From Leadbetterella sp964563435 (GTDB lineage: Bacteria; Bacteroidota; Bacteroidia; Cytophagales; Spirosomataceae): a DNA stretch of 64,000 nt. Position numbers and translations under genes: made by a program. Where the stretch lies: positions 108,955 through 172,954 of the forward strand of contig CAZLXI010000004.1 in assembly GCA_964563435.1 (NCBI GenBank), read 5' to 3'. Numbering within the stretch: the first letter of the stretch is position 1; each line of letters begins with the position of its first letter. Below are positions 17,764 to 27,546 of the stretch, in pieces. Below the pieces are notes generated by a model that was given only the letters and a program-made list of their open reading frames with translations, was not told the origin of the DNA and made no database searches.

Positions 17764-20700
17764 ATGGAGAGATCAAAAAAAATAAGTGTCCTGGTATGGG
17801 GTCTGTTTCTCGCACTGCCGCTTTCCATTCAGGCACAGGCGCTGATTGAACGGTTTACGAATCCTCCCGATTCCGTCCGGCCATATGTCTATTGGTACTG
17901 GCTTAATGACCACATCAATACCGCAGGTATCAAAAAAGACCTGGAAGCGATGAAGGCGGTGGGCATAGGAGGGGCGTTCATTGGCAACATCGGCCTGGCC
18001 GGAAATGAGGGTACATCTTTTGGCACTACCAGGTTTTTTTCGCCGGCGTGGTGGGATGCAGTCAAAGCGGCTGCTAAACACGGCGATTCCCTCGGACTCA
18101 CGCTCGGCCTCTTTAACGGTCCGGGTTGGACGCAAAGCGGGGGGCCATGGGTGGAAGAAACCGATGCTATGTGCTATCTGGCAGTCGATACCTTTTGGGT
18201 AAGCAGCAAGGGTAAACCACAACGAAAAATATTCTCTACCAGCGGTAATGGAAGGCTCCAATATGTCTTGGCCGCTAAGGTTCCGGTAAACCACGGATTT
18301 TCATTGGCGAAAGTGGATGCAGAAGTCACATTCCCGGATAACGGAAAACAGATTAGCCTGGATAAACTGGTGGATGGAAATTTCGAAACTGCTGAGTTTC
18401 TCCCCACCGGCAGGGATTCTGTCTCCATAGATGTACATCTGAAATCCGCCATTACAGCCAACAGTCTGGTTATCCATGCAGGACCCCGGGCTTTCAAAGC
18501 AAAGGTAGAATTGCGTGCCCGGACAGACAGCGGCCTTGTCACAGTGAAAACGTTTTATATCGATAGGTCCAACGCGAAACTGAATGTAGGATTTATACCA
18601 AACCCGCCCATTACTATTGCATTTGACACGTTGACATCTGCGCACTATAATTTAATAATAAGTGATATAACCGGGAGTTGTTCTTTCCGGGAAATCAACA
18701 TTACTCCCGCGGCATACATTGAACGCTTTCCGGAAAAGCAGCTGGCCAAGATGTTTCAGTCTTTCCTGCCCACCTGGGATTCTTACCGATGGAACGAACA
18801 ACCCGAACCCCCTGATAAGAATTCAGTAATGCATCCGTCGGAGATGATTATATTGGAGCGGGCAGCGCCTGACCGTAACCGGATTGAGTGGGAGGCGCCT
18901 GCGGGAGAATGGATGGTTATGCTGTTTTCGCTAAAAACCACGGGCGTAAGCAATGCTCCTGCATCCGTGGAAGCACAGGGCAGGGAGGTTGACAAACTGG
19001 ATGGGAAAAAGCTCCTGAAACATTTTGATGCTTTCGTTGGCCGGATTCTGGATAGTATTCCGGGAAAAAACCCGATCAGGTTTGTGGTGGCGGACAGTTA
19101 CGAAACCGGATCTCAAAACTGGACAGATCAAATGGTGCCGGCATTCGAGTCCCGCTATGGATACAGCCCGATCCCGTGGCTCCCCACACTGGCAGGTTTC
19201 GTGGTAGAATCCCGCGACAAATCCGACAGATTTCTCTGGGATCTGCGCCGGTTGATTGCCGACCTGATCGCTTACGAATATGTTGGCGGTCTCAGAAAGC
19301 TGAGTAACGGAAAAGGAATGAAGCTATGGCTTGAAAATTACGGGCATTGGGGATTTCCGTCCGAATCGCTTACCTATGGCGGACAGGCAGATGAGGTGGC
19401 CGGGGAGTTTTGGAATGAAGGAGACCTGGGCAGTGTAGAAAATAAACTGGCGTCATCCGCAGCACACCTTTACGGTAAAAACCGGGTTTGGGCTGAATCC
19501 TATACTGCCGGAGGTAAAACGTTTGAGCGCTACCCGGCACTGCTGAAGCGCCGGGGGGACTGGTCTTATACGGAGGGAATCAACCAAACACTGCTTCACC
19601 TGTATATACACCAGCCTGATGATGATCCGGGGCCCGGGATCAATGCCTGGTTTGGTACCGAATTCAATCGTAAGAATACCTGGTTTTCGCTAGCCGATGG
19701 CTTTATAGATTATATCAGGCGAAATAATTTTATGCTCCAGCAGGGTGTATCGGTCAACGACATTGCCTATTTCATTGGTGAGGATGCTCCTTTGATGACC
19801 GGGATACGTGTGCCCGAACGTCCTGTCGGCTATGACTACGACTACATCAATGCAGATGCTATTCTGAACAAAGCTTCAGTGGAGCAGGGTTACATTGTCC
19901 TGCCGCATGGTGCGAAATACCGGTTGTTGGTTCTACCACCATCCGGGACAATGACCCCGGAGGTATTGGAAAAAATCAATGATCTGATCGAACAAGGGGC
20001 GGCAGTGTACGGAAGGGCACCGGAACGTTCGCCGAGCCTGGCCGGCTACCCTGTTGCCGACGATCGTATCCGAATGCTGGCTTCGAAGTGGAGGGGCTCT
20101 CCTGAAATTCAAGACGGAATCAGGCGGATTGGCGAGGGGGTTTTGATGGATAGCATTCATTTGAGAGAGGCACTTGCCTTTCTTGATCTTCCTGAAGACT
20201 GCTTTGTGAGCCATCCTGCGATCCTGTATACGCATCGGCGTACGTCAACCGGCGATAGTTATTTTTTAACCAATCAGTCCGACAGCACACTCGTGTTTGA
20301 AGCATCTTTCCGTGTAGATAAAGCCTCACCAGGCTGGTGGAATCCGGTCGACGGGCGCACAAGGGATTTACCCGCCTACAGGCAGGTAGACGGGCGGACT
20401 GTTGTACCGATAAAGCTGGCCCCTTTTGAAAGCGGGTATATCTATTTTGATCGCAAAAAAATCGGGCCGGCAACCCCGCCGCTCGACAGCAGGGATGTTA
20501 GTCTGAATTTCCCGCCGGTCAACTGGCTATTGGACCTGGACACAGACTGGACCGTTTCCTTCAGTAACCGATACCCCAACGCCCCTGCCGGAGATTTTAT
20601 TTTTGATGAATTACTGTCGTGGGAACAGCACAAAGATGAAAGGATAAAATCTTATTCGGGTATTGCACATTATAGAAAGACGGTTTTCTGGAAGAACCCC

Positions 20701-21018
20701 AAAGATAGTGATGTTCGGGTAGTGCTGGGTATCGGGGCTTTGCAGGGTATCGCCCGGGTCAAAATCAATGGTGATACCGTGGGTACGATCTGGACAGCGC
20801 CCTGGCAAATAGATATTACGGATGCCATTTCTCAGGGCAAAAATACCGTGGAGCTGGAAGTAGCAAGCACGTGGGTCAATCACCTGACTAACAGAGATGC
20901 CCTGCCTGAAGCACAAAAAACGGCTGTCGAATTCTTGAAATTCAGTGATAACCGGGATCGCAGGTCAGGACTCACAAAAGGTATTCGAATAGGGGAATAT
21001 CAGGAAGTCAAACCTTAA
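17764..21018 (+). CDS. GH106-like alpha-L-rhamnosidase family protein, secreted
   Basis: 1084 aa from ATG 17764 (signal MERSKKISVLVWGLFLALPLSIQA). The N-terminal segment FTNPPDSVRPYVYWYWLNDHINTAGIKKDLEAMKAVGIGGAFI is the recognisable opening of GH106-type proteins. Later regions include FVVADSYETGSQNWT and the tract LWLENYGHWGFPSE. A C-terminal beta-sandwich near VVLGIGALQGIARVKINGDTVGTIWTAPW resembles the GH2-type jelly-roll with NxVxLxVxxTW. Family length is usually ~1000-1100, so it looks complete. It would remove terminal L-rhamnose or a similar deoxy sugar. The start overlaps the preceding stop region. Confidence 0.82.
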   Translation: MERSKKISVLVWGLFLALPLSIQAQALIERFTNPPDSVRPYVYWYWLNDHINTAGIKKDLEAMKAVGIGGAFIGNIGLAGNEGTSFGTTRFFSPAWWDAVKAAAKHGDSLGLTLGLFNGPGWTQSGGPWVEETDAMCYLAVDTFWVSSKGKPQRKIFSTSGNGRLQYVLAAKVPVNHGFSLAKVDAEVTFPDNGKQISLDKLVDGNFETAEFLPTGRDSVSIDVHLKSAITANSLVIHAGPRAFKAKVELRARTDSGLVTVKTFYIDRSNAKLNVGFIPNPPITIAFDTLTSAHYNLIISDITGSCSFREINITPAAYIERFPEKQLAKMFQSFLPTWDSYRWNEQPEPPDKNSVMHPSEMIILERAAPDRNRIEWEAPAGEWMVMLFSLKTTGVSNAPASVEAQGREVDKLDGKKLLKHFDAFVGRILDSIPGKNPIRFVVADSYETGSQNWTDQMVPAFESRYGYSPIPWLPTLAGFVVESRDKSDRFLWDLRRLIADLIAYEYVGGLRKLSNGKGMKLWLENYGHWGFPSESLTYGGQADEVAGEFWNEGDLGSVENKLASSAAHLYGKNRVWAESYTAGGKTFERYPALLKRRGDWSYTEGINQTLLHLYIHQPDDDPGPGINAWFGTEFNRKNTWFSLADGFIDYIRRNNFMLQQGVSVNDIAYFIGEDAPLMTGIRVPERPVGYDYDYINADAILNKASVEQGYIVLPHGAKYRLLVLPPSGTMTPEVLEKINDLIEQGAAVYGRAPERSPSLAGYPVADDRIRMLASKWRGSPEIQDGIRRIGEGVLMDSIHLREALAFLDLPEDCFVSHPAILYTHRRTSTGDSYFLTNQSDSTLVFEASFRVDKASPGWWNPVDGRTRDLPAYRQVDGRTVVPIKLAPFESGYIYFDRKKIGPATPPLDSRDVSLNFPPVNWLLDLDTDWTVSFSNRYPNAPAGDFIFDELLSWEQHKDERIKSYSGIAHYRKTVFWKNPKDSDVRVVLGIGALQGIARVKINGDTVGTIWTAPWQIDITDAISQGKNTVELEVASTWVNHLTNRDALPEAQKTAVEFLKFSDNRDRRSGLTKGIRIGEYQEVKP

Positions 21019-21024
21019 AATTCA

Positions 21025-22770
21025 ATGACTATGAATAAGATGATAAATAAATCTCAGGAAATGATAGTAAGAATAATCGAAATCAGGCCTGCTATTGTGG
21101 TCTTTTTTAGTATGATCGTGGTTTTTATTCACCGGGATGCTGTAGCGATGCAAAGCAATTCTGCCGACACCCTGTATAACGGAATTATACTTCCGGCTGT
21201 CTGGCCACCCCAAAATCTGGACCCCGCTTCAACCGCCCCAATGCCTGTACCCTACCTCGAAGCACCACCGTCTGTCATTCCCATAAACGTGGGCAGACAG
21301 CTGTTTGTCGATGACTTCCTGGTTCAGGAAACCACCTTGAAGCGGGTATTCCATCAAGCGAAGAAACATCCTGAAAATCCTGTATTCAAACCCGAAACCA
21401 CGCATGAGATCAAGCCTGAGTTCACGACGGAACCTGGTCAGCGGGATGTGGTTTATCTGGGGCATGGGGGGGTGTTTTATGATCCGGAAGATCGCCGTTT
21501 CAAGATGTTTTATACGGCTGGATGGCGAGGCGGACTGGCATTGGCCGTCAGTGATAATTTATTAGACTGGGAACGTCCGCGAATCAGGCAATCAGATAGC
21601 AGCAATATTATATTGCCTCCCGGGAAGTTATGGTCGGGAGGAGACAATTCGGTATGGCTGGACGTAAATGCAACCGATAAGCGACAACGATTTAAGTATC
21701 TCACGGATCGAACCACCTACCCGTTGGGCTATGCAAATAAGAACTTCCAACAGCACACGCTGCATGTGTCCGGTGACGGTATCGTTTGGTCTCAGGGAAT
21801 AAACACCGGCAGATCCGAAGACTACTGCTCTTTTTTTTATAATCCCTTCCGAAAAGTATGGTGTTTCAGCATAAAACCAACATTTCCAATCAGGGTACGT
21901 CACTATCTTGAAAGCCGGGAATTTCTGAAGCCGGGTGATTGGGAGACGAGTACCTTTTGGGTCAGAGCCGACAGTCTCGATTTACCCGATCCGCTGATTG
22001 GTGATAAGGCACAACTCTATAGCCTGAATGCCGTGGCTTATGAAAGCATCATGATAGGGGAATTCTATATCCACCTGGGGCCCGACAACCAGAAGGCCAG
22101 CGCCGGCAAATTCCCGAAATTGACCGAAATCAAACTCGGGTACAGCCGGGACGGATTTCACTGGGACCGGCCTGGTCGGCGCGCGTTCATTGAAGCAACC
22201 CGAAAGGAGGGGGACTGGGACAGGGCCTATCTGCACGGTACAACAGGTGTATTTCTGGTAATGGGAGACGAGCTATGGTTTCCATACAACGGTTATTCCG
22301 GGATTGCTGCAGATGGAACAAGAGGTATGTATACCGGTGCCAGTGTCGGGATAGCCACATTACGCCGAGACGGATTTGCCTCGATGGAGGCAGGCGAAAA
22401 AACAGGACACCTGCTGACACGGCCGCTAACATTCACCGGCAAATACTTGTTTGTGAATGTGGATTGTCCTGACGGTGAGTTGCTGGTGGAAGTATTGGAC
22501 ATGGACGGAAATGTAATCAGGCCTTTCTCCCTGAAAAAATGCAAATCTGTGAAGTTCGATAAAACTTTGCATCAAATCGAATGGGAAGGACAACCAAATT
22601 TGTCTGCTCTGGCCGGACAGCCGGTACGCTTCCGGTTCCACCTGACAAACGGCAAACTATATTCCTTTTGGGTAAGCCCGGATCTTAACGGTGCCAGCTA
22701 TGGATATCTGGCTGCGGGAAGCCCGGGTCATGAGAGTGTGTTAGACACAAAAGGTAGCGACGCGCGTTGA
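21025..22770 (+). CDS. Secreted five-bladed-propeller glycosidase-like protein, paralogue 1
   Basis: 581 aa with an N-terminal hydrophobic segment. The opening NVGRQLFVDDFLVQETTLKRVFHQAKKHPENPVF, GHGGVFYDPEDRRFKMFY, and recurring SRDGFHWDRP blades resemble the arabinanase/levansucrase/GH43-GH32 propeller superfamily. The acids in VDDF and EGDWDR are candidate catalytic residues. The exact family is not recognised. The next gene is a close tandem paralogue. It sits 6 bases after the GH106 gene in the operon. Confidence 0.7.
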   Translation: MTMNKMINKSQEMIVRIIEIRPAIVVFFSMIVVFIHRDAVAMQSNSADTLYNGIILPAVWPPQNLDPASTAPMPVPYLEAPPSVIPINVGRQLFVDDFLVQETTLKRVFHQAKKHPENPVFKPETTHEIKPEFTTEPGQRDVVYLGHGGVFYDPEDRRFKMFYTAGWRGGLALAVSDNLLDWERPRIRQSDSSNIILPPGKLWSGGDNSVWLDVNATDKRQRFKYLTDRTTYPLGYANKNFQQHTLHVSGDGIVWSQGINTGRSEDYCSFFYNPFRKVWCFSIKPTFPIRVRHYLESREFLKPGDWETSTFWVRADSLDLPDPLIGDKAQLYSLNAVAYESIMIGEFYIHLGPDNQKASAGKFPKLTEIKLGYSRDGFHWDRPGRRAFIEATRKEGDWDRAYLHGTTGVFLVMGDELWFPYNGYSGIAADGTRGMYTGASVGIATLRRDGFASMEAGEKTGHLLTRPLTFTGKYLFVNVDCPDGELLVEVLDMDGNVIRPFSLKKCKSVKFDKTLHQIEWEGQPNLSALAGQPVRFRFHLTNGKLYSFWVSPDLNGASYGYLAAGSPGHESVLDTKGSDAR

Positions 22771-22830
22771 TGCATACCTTGTCCGGCTTCGTATTAAATT
22801 AAACGATACAATTTATAATTTGCAGAATAT

Positions 22831-24570
22831 ATGAAACAAAAATGGATTTTAAGGATGAAAACGTTTTTTGTCCGAAAGGTAAGCTGCTCTATCCTTATCA
22901 CATTGATATCCATAGCACTGCCTTACAGGGATCTTACGGCACAGGGTATCGGAAATTCTTCGGTGCTGTACAACGGTATCAAACTACCTGAGGTTTGGCC
23001 ACCCGGCGACCTTGACCCGGCCTCCGTAACTCCCATGCGCGTTCCCTACCTGGACGCTCCCCCGGCGCTGATTCCCATTAACATCGGGCGCCAACTGTTC
23101 GTGGACGACTTCCTGGTACAGGAAACCACCTTAAAAAGGGTATTTCATCAGGCCCGTAAATATGAAGGTAACCCGGTACTGTTTCCTGAAACTCCTGAAG
23201 AATTAAGGATAGATTCCAAAGGTAACCAGGAAGCCGTTACCGCCACTCACCATGGCGGGGTGTTTTATGACCCGGCTGAGAAACTCTTCAAGATGTATTA
23301 TTCCATTGGCTTCCACGGCGCATTAGGCCTGGCCCAAAGTGCCGATTTAGTAAACTGGACCAGACCCGTCCTGAATATGTTCGGAAAGAATAATATTGTC
23401 TTGCCTAAAGGGATAAACTGGGCCGGACTTGCCAATTCAGTCTGGCTGGACCTCAATACGAAGGATCCCAATGCGCGGTGGAAACTGATCACCAACAGGA
23501 CAACCTATCCGTTTGGACATTCAGTCAAGGACTACCAGCAATATACACTCCATACCTCGCCTGATGGCCTGCATTGGTCACACGGAGTGAAAACCGGTAA
23601 AATCGAAGATTATTGTTCATTCTTTTTCAATCCCTTCCGTAATATGTGGACGTTTAGCTTAAAAGCAAATTACCCGATACGGATACGTAATTATGTAGAA
23701 AGCAAGGATTTCTTAACAACTCCGAATTGGGAAAATAGCACATTTTGGGTGGGAGCGGATGAACTGGATGAGCCTGATCCAAATATCGGAGATACCCCTC
23801 AGTTATACAGTCTGAATTCGGTGGCATACGAAAGTATTATGATCGGCGAATTTTATATACATCTTGGCCCTGACAACCAGAAATGCATTGAAGGGAAATT
23901 TCCGAAATTGACAGAAATCAAGCTGGGATTCAGCCGTGATGGGTTTCACTGGCATCGGCCTGATCGGCGTGCCTTTATTGAGGCAACCCGCAAAGAAGGA
24001 GATTGGGATCGCTATTATGTGTATGGCACAACCGGGATATTTTTAGTAAAGGATGACCTTTTGTGGTTTCCTTATACGGGTTACTCCGGCGTGAGTCCTA
24101 ACGGCAGTAAAGGTATATATACCGGTGCAAGCGTCGGTATGGCCACATTACGCCGAGACGGATTTGCTTCGATGGAAGCAGGGGAAAAAACGGGGTACCT
24201 GGTGACACGGCCATTAACGTTCAACGGCAAATACCTTTTTGTGAATGTGGATTGTCCTGACGGTGAGTTACTGGTGGAGGCATTGGACGGGGAAGGAAAT
24301 GTCATCAGGCCGTTTTCCCTGAAACAATGCAAATCTACGAAAGTCAATAAAACCCTGCATCAAATCGAATGGGAAGGACAACCGGATTTGTCTGCACTGG
24401 CCGGAAAACCGGTACGCTTCCGGTTCCACCTGACAAACGGCAAACTGTATTCCTTTTGGGTAAGCCCGGACCTTAACGGTGCCAGCTACGGATATCTGGC
24501 GGCGGGTAGCCCCGGTCATGATGGCGTAGTGGACACGAAGGGTAGTGACATCATCTCAACGAAACTTTAG
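22831..24570 (+). CDS. Secreted five-bladed-propeller glycosidase-like protein, paralogue 2
   Basis: 579 aa, signal-like N-terminus ending LTAQG. It aligns end to end with the preceding gene: both have NIGRQLFVDDFLVQETTLKRVFHQA, EDYCSFFFNPFR, AYESIMIGEFYIHLGPDNQK, FIEATRKEGDWDR and a near-identical C-terminus from RRDGFASMEAGEKTG to GSPGHDGVVDTKGSD. The centre (residues ~120-330) has diverged more, which could mean different substrate specificity. The 60-base spacer before it is the largest in this half of the operon and could hold a secondary promoter; I see only a weak TATAATTTG. Confidence 0.7.
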   Translation: MKQKWILRMKTFFVRKVSCSILITLISIALPYRDLTAQGIGNSSVLYNGIKLPEVWPPGDLDPASVTPMRVPYLDAPPALIPINIGRQLFVDDFLVQETTLKRVFHQARKYEGNPVLFPETPEELRIDSKGNQEAVTATHHGGVFYDPAEKLFKMYYSIGFHGALGLAQSADLVNWTRPVLNMFGKNNIVLPKGINWAGLANSVWLDLNTKDPNARWKLITNRTTYPFGHSVKDYQQYTLHTSPDGLHWSHGVKTGKIEDYCSFFFNPFRNMWTFSLKANYPIRIRNYVESKDFLTTPNWENSTFWVGADELDEPDPNIGDTPQLYSLNSVAYESIMIGEFYIHLGPDNQKCIEGKFPKLTEIKLGFSRDGFHWHRPDRRAFIEATRKEGDWDRYYVYGTTGIFLVKDDLLWFPYTGYSGVSPNGSKGIYTGASVGMATLRRDGFASMEAGEKTGYLVTRPLTFNGKYLFVNVDCPDGELLVEALDGEGNVIRPFSLKQCKSTKVNKTLHQIEWEGQPDLSALAGKPVRFRFHLTNGKLYSFWVSPDLNGASYGYLAAGSPGHDGVVDTKGSDIISTKL

Positions 24571-24573
24571 GCC

Positions 24574-25644
24574 ATGATAAACCGGACTTCACGCTATCTG
24601 GCAGGGGCAGTGGCTATCATCTGTACCGTATCATGGGTAGCTGGTATGGTATCGATAGCCATACCTTCCCTAATTGCCTGCTTTGTATTCTTGGCTATCG
24701 CTTTCCAGGGTTTCCCCAAACTAAAAGGTTTCAGTTACACCATGGTTATCCTGGCAAGCTTCGTAGCGGCCATCGCTTATCCCCAATATTTCATTAAATG
24801 GGGGAATTTCGACCTCTCGAAGTTGATCACACCATCCATTCAGCTGATTATGTTTGGCATGGGTACTACTATGGGTGTAGCTGACTTCGTGGGTGTAGTT
24901 AAAACACCTAAGGGCGTGTTCATTGGTGTGGTGAGCCACTTCATCATCATGCCCTTACTGGGTTTTACGTTAGCCAGCTTCAGTGGTCTGGAACCCGAGA
25001 TTGCCGCGGGCATCATCCTTATCGGGTGCTCGCCAAACGGGATGGCCTCTAATGTTATTTCGTATCTGGCAAGGGCGAATGTGGCTTTATCGATCACCAT
25101 CACGGCAGTATCCACCATGCTTGCGCCGTTTGTCACGCCGGTTTTGATGAAGCTGCTGGCAGGCGCATTCATCGCCATTGATGCGTGGGAGATGATGTGG
25201 GATATCCTCAAAATGGTGATCCTCCCCATAGCTGCCGGCCTCCTTTTTAACCGGATTTTTCATGGAAAAATGCGTTGGCTGGATCGGGTGATGCCCTATG
25301 TGTCCATGTTCGGAATTGCCTTCTCCATTGTTGTTATCGCAGCTGCAGGCCGCGATAACCTCCTCTCCATAGGCCCCTTACTGCTTGTATTGGTTCTCAT
25401 TCATAATGTGATGGGGTACATTCTCGGATACTGGTCGGCACGTATGTTCAAAATGAGCGAGCGTGATTGTCGTACGGTCGCCATCGAGGTGGGTATGCAG
25501 AACGGCGGTCTGGCGTCAGGCCTTGCTAAGGAAATGGGTAAGCTGGCTACTGTTGGGTTGGCTCCTGCCATCTTCGGGCCATTAATGAACATTACCGGTT
25601 CTATTTTAGCATCCTGGTGGCACCGGAAAACACCGAAAGACTGA
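24574..25644 (+). CDS. Bile acid:sodium symporter (BASS) family transporter
   Basis: 356 aa, about ten hydrophobic helices. The two BASS core motifs are visible: GCSPNGMASNVISYLARANVALSIT and the late VAIEVGMQNGGLASGLAKE, which supply the crossing helices and Na+ sites. Family members carry organic anions such as bile acids, keto acids or pantothenate. Here it follows the secreted enzymes by 3 bases and overlaps the kinase gene, so uptake of an acidic breakdown product across the inner membrane is likely, by inference. Confidence 0.9.
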   Translation: MINRTSRYLAGAVAIICTVSWVAGMVSIAIPSLIACFVFLAIAFQGFPKLKGFSYTMVILASFVAAIAYPQYFIKWGNFDLSKLITPSIQLIMFGMGTTMGVADFVGVVKTPKGVFIGVVSHFIIMPLLGFTLASFSGLEPEIAAGIILIGCSPNGMASNVISYLARANVALSITITAVSTMLAPFVTPVLMKLLAGAFIAIDAWEMMWDILKMVILPIAAGLLFNRIFHGKMRWLDRVMPYVSMFGIAFSIVVIAAAGRDNLLSIGPLLLVLVLIHNVMGYILGYWSARMFKMSERDCRTVAIEVGMQNGGLASGLAKEMGKLATVGLAPAIFGPLMNITGSILASWWHRKTPKD

Positions 25645-26729
25645 TGAGGGGGCGCAGGAATATATATTACTGGAAATCGGACCGTGCCTTCACGGCAGAA
25701 AACACCCGGAAAACGGCTGACCCGTTTCTGGATAAAATCATTGAACAGGTAAGCGATTACCTTTGTGATCAGTTTAAAAGGGGATTATTCGGGGTTGAAC
25801 CTGCAGGCGGACAGGGCAACCATATCACATTAATTGCTAAATATAGGGAAGGCGACTACTTCATCAGGTTGGAAAACGGCCCCGAAAAAGACAATTACAT
25901 GGCCGTGGAGTCACATGTGATGGCGATGGTAAGCGACCTGGGTATCCCCTGCCCGAAGATTTACCTGACGGATGTATCACGGAGCACGGTACCATTCGCT
26001 ATTCAGGTCATGGAACTTGTTGAATATACAGACTTAAATAAATGTGCCAAAGCAGGCCGATTAGATGCGGCCTCGATTGCCTTTGAGATTGGAAAATACG
26101 TTGCCCAATGGCAAAAGATCAGCCCCGATGGTTTTGGGTTGTTTGATATTGAAGTACTGTTGAACGATGGCCGGCTGCGGGGATACCATGAGCGGTACCC
26201 GGATTATTTCATGCTCAATTTTGATCAACATCTGGATTTTCTTACTAAAGAAGCATTTTTATCCAACAAACTGCGTGAGCAGATACGGTCCGCTGTTCGT
26301 GATTACGAATCACTGTTAAACCTCAACCAGGGTTTTTTAGTGCACAAAGACCTTGCCTTCTGGAATATTCTTGGTGATACAAACCGCATTTCCGCTTTTA
26401 TCGACTGGGATGATGCTATCAGTGGCGATCCTATGGACGATCTTTCATTACTCGCCTGTTTCCACCCCGGGAACGTGGTATCCGCAGCCCTGGATGGCTA
26501 CCTTACGATACAGCCGCCCCCGGAAAATTTCATTTCCCGCTTCTGGTTACACCTGCTCCGAAATATGTTATTCAAGGCAGTCATCCGGGTTCGGGGCAAC
26601 TATTTCGATATGCCGGGCGATTTTTTTATGAATAACGGAGCAAGTAACCACCTGAGGCAGTTTACGCTGGAACGTATCCGATTGGCATGCAAAGGATTAA
26701 CAGATAATAAAGAAATGCTGAGTTTATGA
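25644..26729 (+). CDS. Aminoglycoside phosphotransferase (APH) fold kinase
   Basis: 361 aa from the ATG at 25644, which overlaps the symporter stop (TGATG). An in-frame ATG at 25617 would overlap more. It has the APH kinase catalytic loop FLVHKDLAFWNIL (HxDxxxxN) and the metal-binding IDWDD, with an N-lobe around YFIRLENGPEKDNY. The family phosphorylates small hydroxylated metabolites as well as antibiotics. Its place between a BASS transporter and an aldolase argues for a catabolic sugar or sugar-acid kinase rather than resistance; the substrate is unknown. Confidence 0.82.
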   Translation: MRGRRNIYYWKSDRAFTAENTRKTADPFLDKIIEQVSDYLCDQFKRGLFGVEPAGGQGNHITLIAKYREGDYFIRLENGPEKDNYMAVESHVMAMVSDLGIPCPKIYLTDVSRSTVPFAIQVMELVEYTDLNKCAKAGRLDAASIAFEIGKYVAQWQKISPDGFGLFDIEVLLNDGRLRGYHERYPDYFMLNFDQHLDFLTKEAFLSNKLREQIRSAVRDYESLLNLNQGFLVHKDLAFWNILGDTNRISAFIDWDDAISGDPMDDLSLLACFHPGNVVSAALDGYLTIQPPPENFISRFWLHLLRNMLFKAVIRVRGNYFDMPGDFFMNNGASNHLRQFTLERIRLACKGLTDNKEMLSL

Positions 26730-27469
26730 AAGCACTTACCATACGGAACGGCAAGCATGCTTGGGGTAGCTGGATCAGCACTGATTCGCCCGTTGTAGCT
26801 GAAATAGCCGGCCAATATCCATTTGACTGGCTGCTCATCGACTTTGAACACGGTGCGGCTTCGGAGGCTGTTTTACCAGAAATAGTACGTGGAATTTCAC
26901 ACTGCGGTGCTGCTATTATCATCCGTGTGCCGGAGCTCCTGCCAGGTATGATTGCCCGTGTACTTGACTGGGGAGCAGACGGTATCATGCTGCCGCATGT
27001 CCGCTCAGCGGAAGAAGCAGCAAGCTGCGTGGCGGCAATGCGTTATCCCCCGTACGGAACCCGGGGGTATTCGTCGTCTGTCCGCGCTTACGGCTATGGC
27101 ACCGTACCACCAGTGGTACCATCGGATGTGCGGCCCTTATTTTTTGCACAGATCGAGGACCTCAAGGGAGTGGAACATGCAGAAGCGATTGCCGCCGTTG
27201 ATGGCGTTGATGTCCTTTTTGTAGGACCCGCCGATTTGAAGCTGGGGCTATCCACCATTGATTCTAAAAACAAACCAACCTACGAACAGGCTTTGAAAAG
27301 GGTAGTCAACGCAGCAAAAAACCATGGAAAGCGTCCAGGTATTTTGGTACGCGACCATCAGGACATATCCGTATTACGGGAATCGGGATTCTCCTGTATG
27401 GCCATCGATTCTGACATTGCCATTTTACGGAAGGGTTATGAGAGGATAATGCAAACCCTGCCAAAATAA
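26726..27469 (+). CDS. HpcH/HpaI family class II pyruvate aldolase
   Basis: 247 aa; ATGA overlap with the kinase gene. Family motifs are present: catalytic His in LLIDFEHGAAS, Arg in IIIRVPE, the GADGIMLPHV strand, PPYGTRG, and metal ligands in QIEDLKGVEHAE and FVGPADLKLGL. These enzymes cleave 2-keto-3-deoxy acids to pyruvate plus an aldehyde. Together with a GH106-like rhamnosidase, a 2-keto-3-deoxy-L-rhamnonate aldolase (RhmA-like) is a natural guess, but no rhamnose dehydrogenase or dehydratase is in the window. Last gene of the PUL. Confidence 0.9.
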   Translation: MKALTIRNGKHAWGSWISTDSPVVAEIAGQYPFDWLLIDFEHGAASEAVLPEIVRGISHCGAAIIIRVPELLPGMIARVLDWGADGIMLPHVRSAEEAASCVAAMRYPPYGTRGYSSSVRAYGYGTVPPVVPSDVRPLFFAQIEDLKGVEHAEAIAAVDGVDVLFVGPADLKLGLSTIDSKNKPTYEQALKRVVNAAKNHGKRPGILVRDHQDISVLRESGFSCMAIDSDIAILRKGYERIMQTLPK

Positions 27470-27546
27470 CCCTCAACGCATGACCGAAGAATCAAGTACG
27501 TTCCAACTTATACGTTACCTTAACTATAGTCAGCAGAATATTGAAC

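Noticed and set aside
25644..26729. Antibiotic-resistance aminoglycoside phosphotransferase
   Set aside because: Only the fold is shared; it is translationally coupled to a transporter and an aldolase in a glycan operon.
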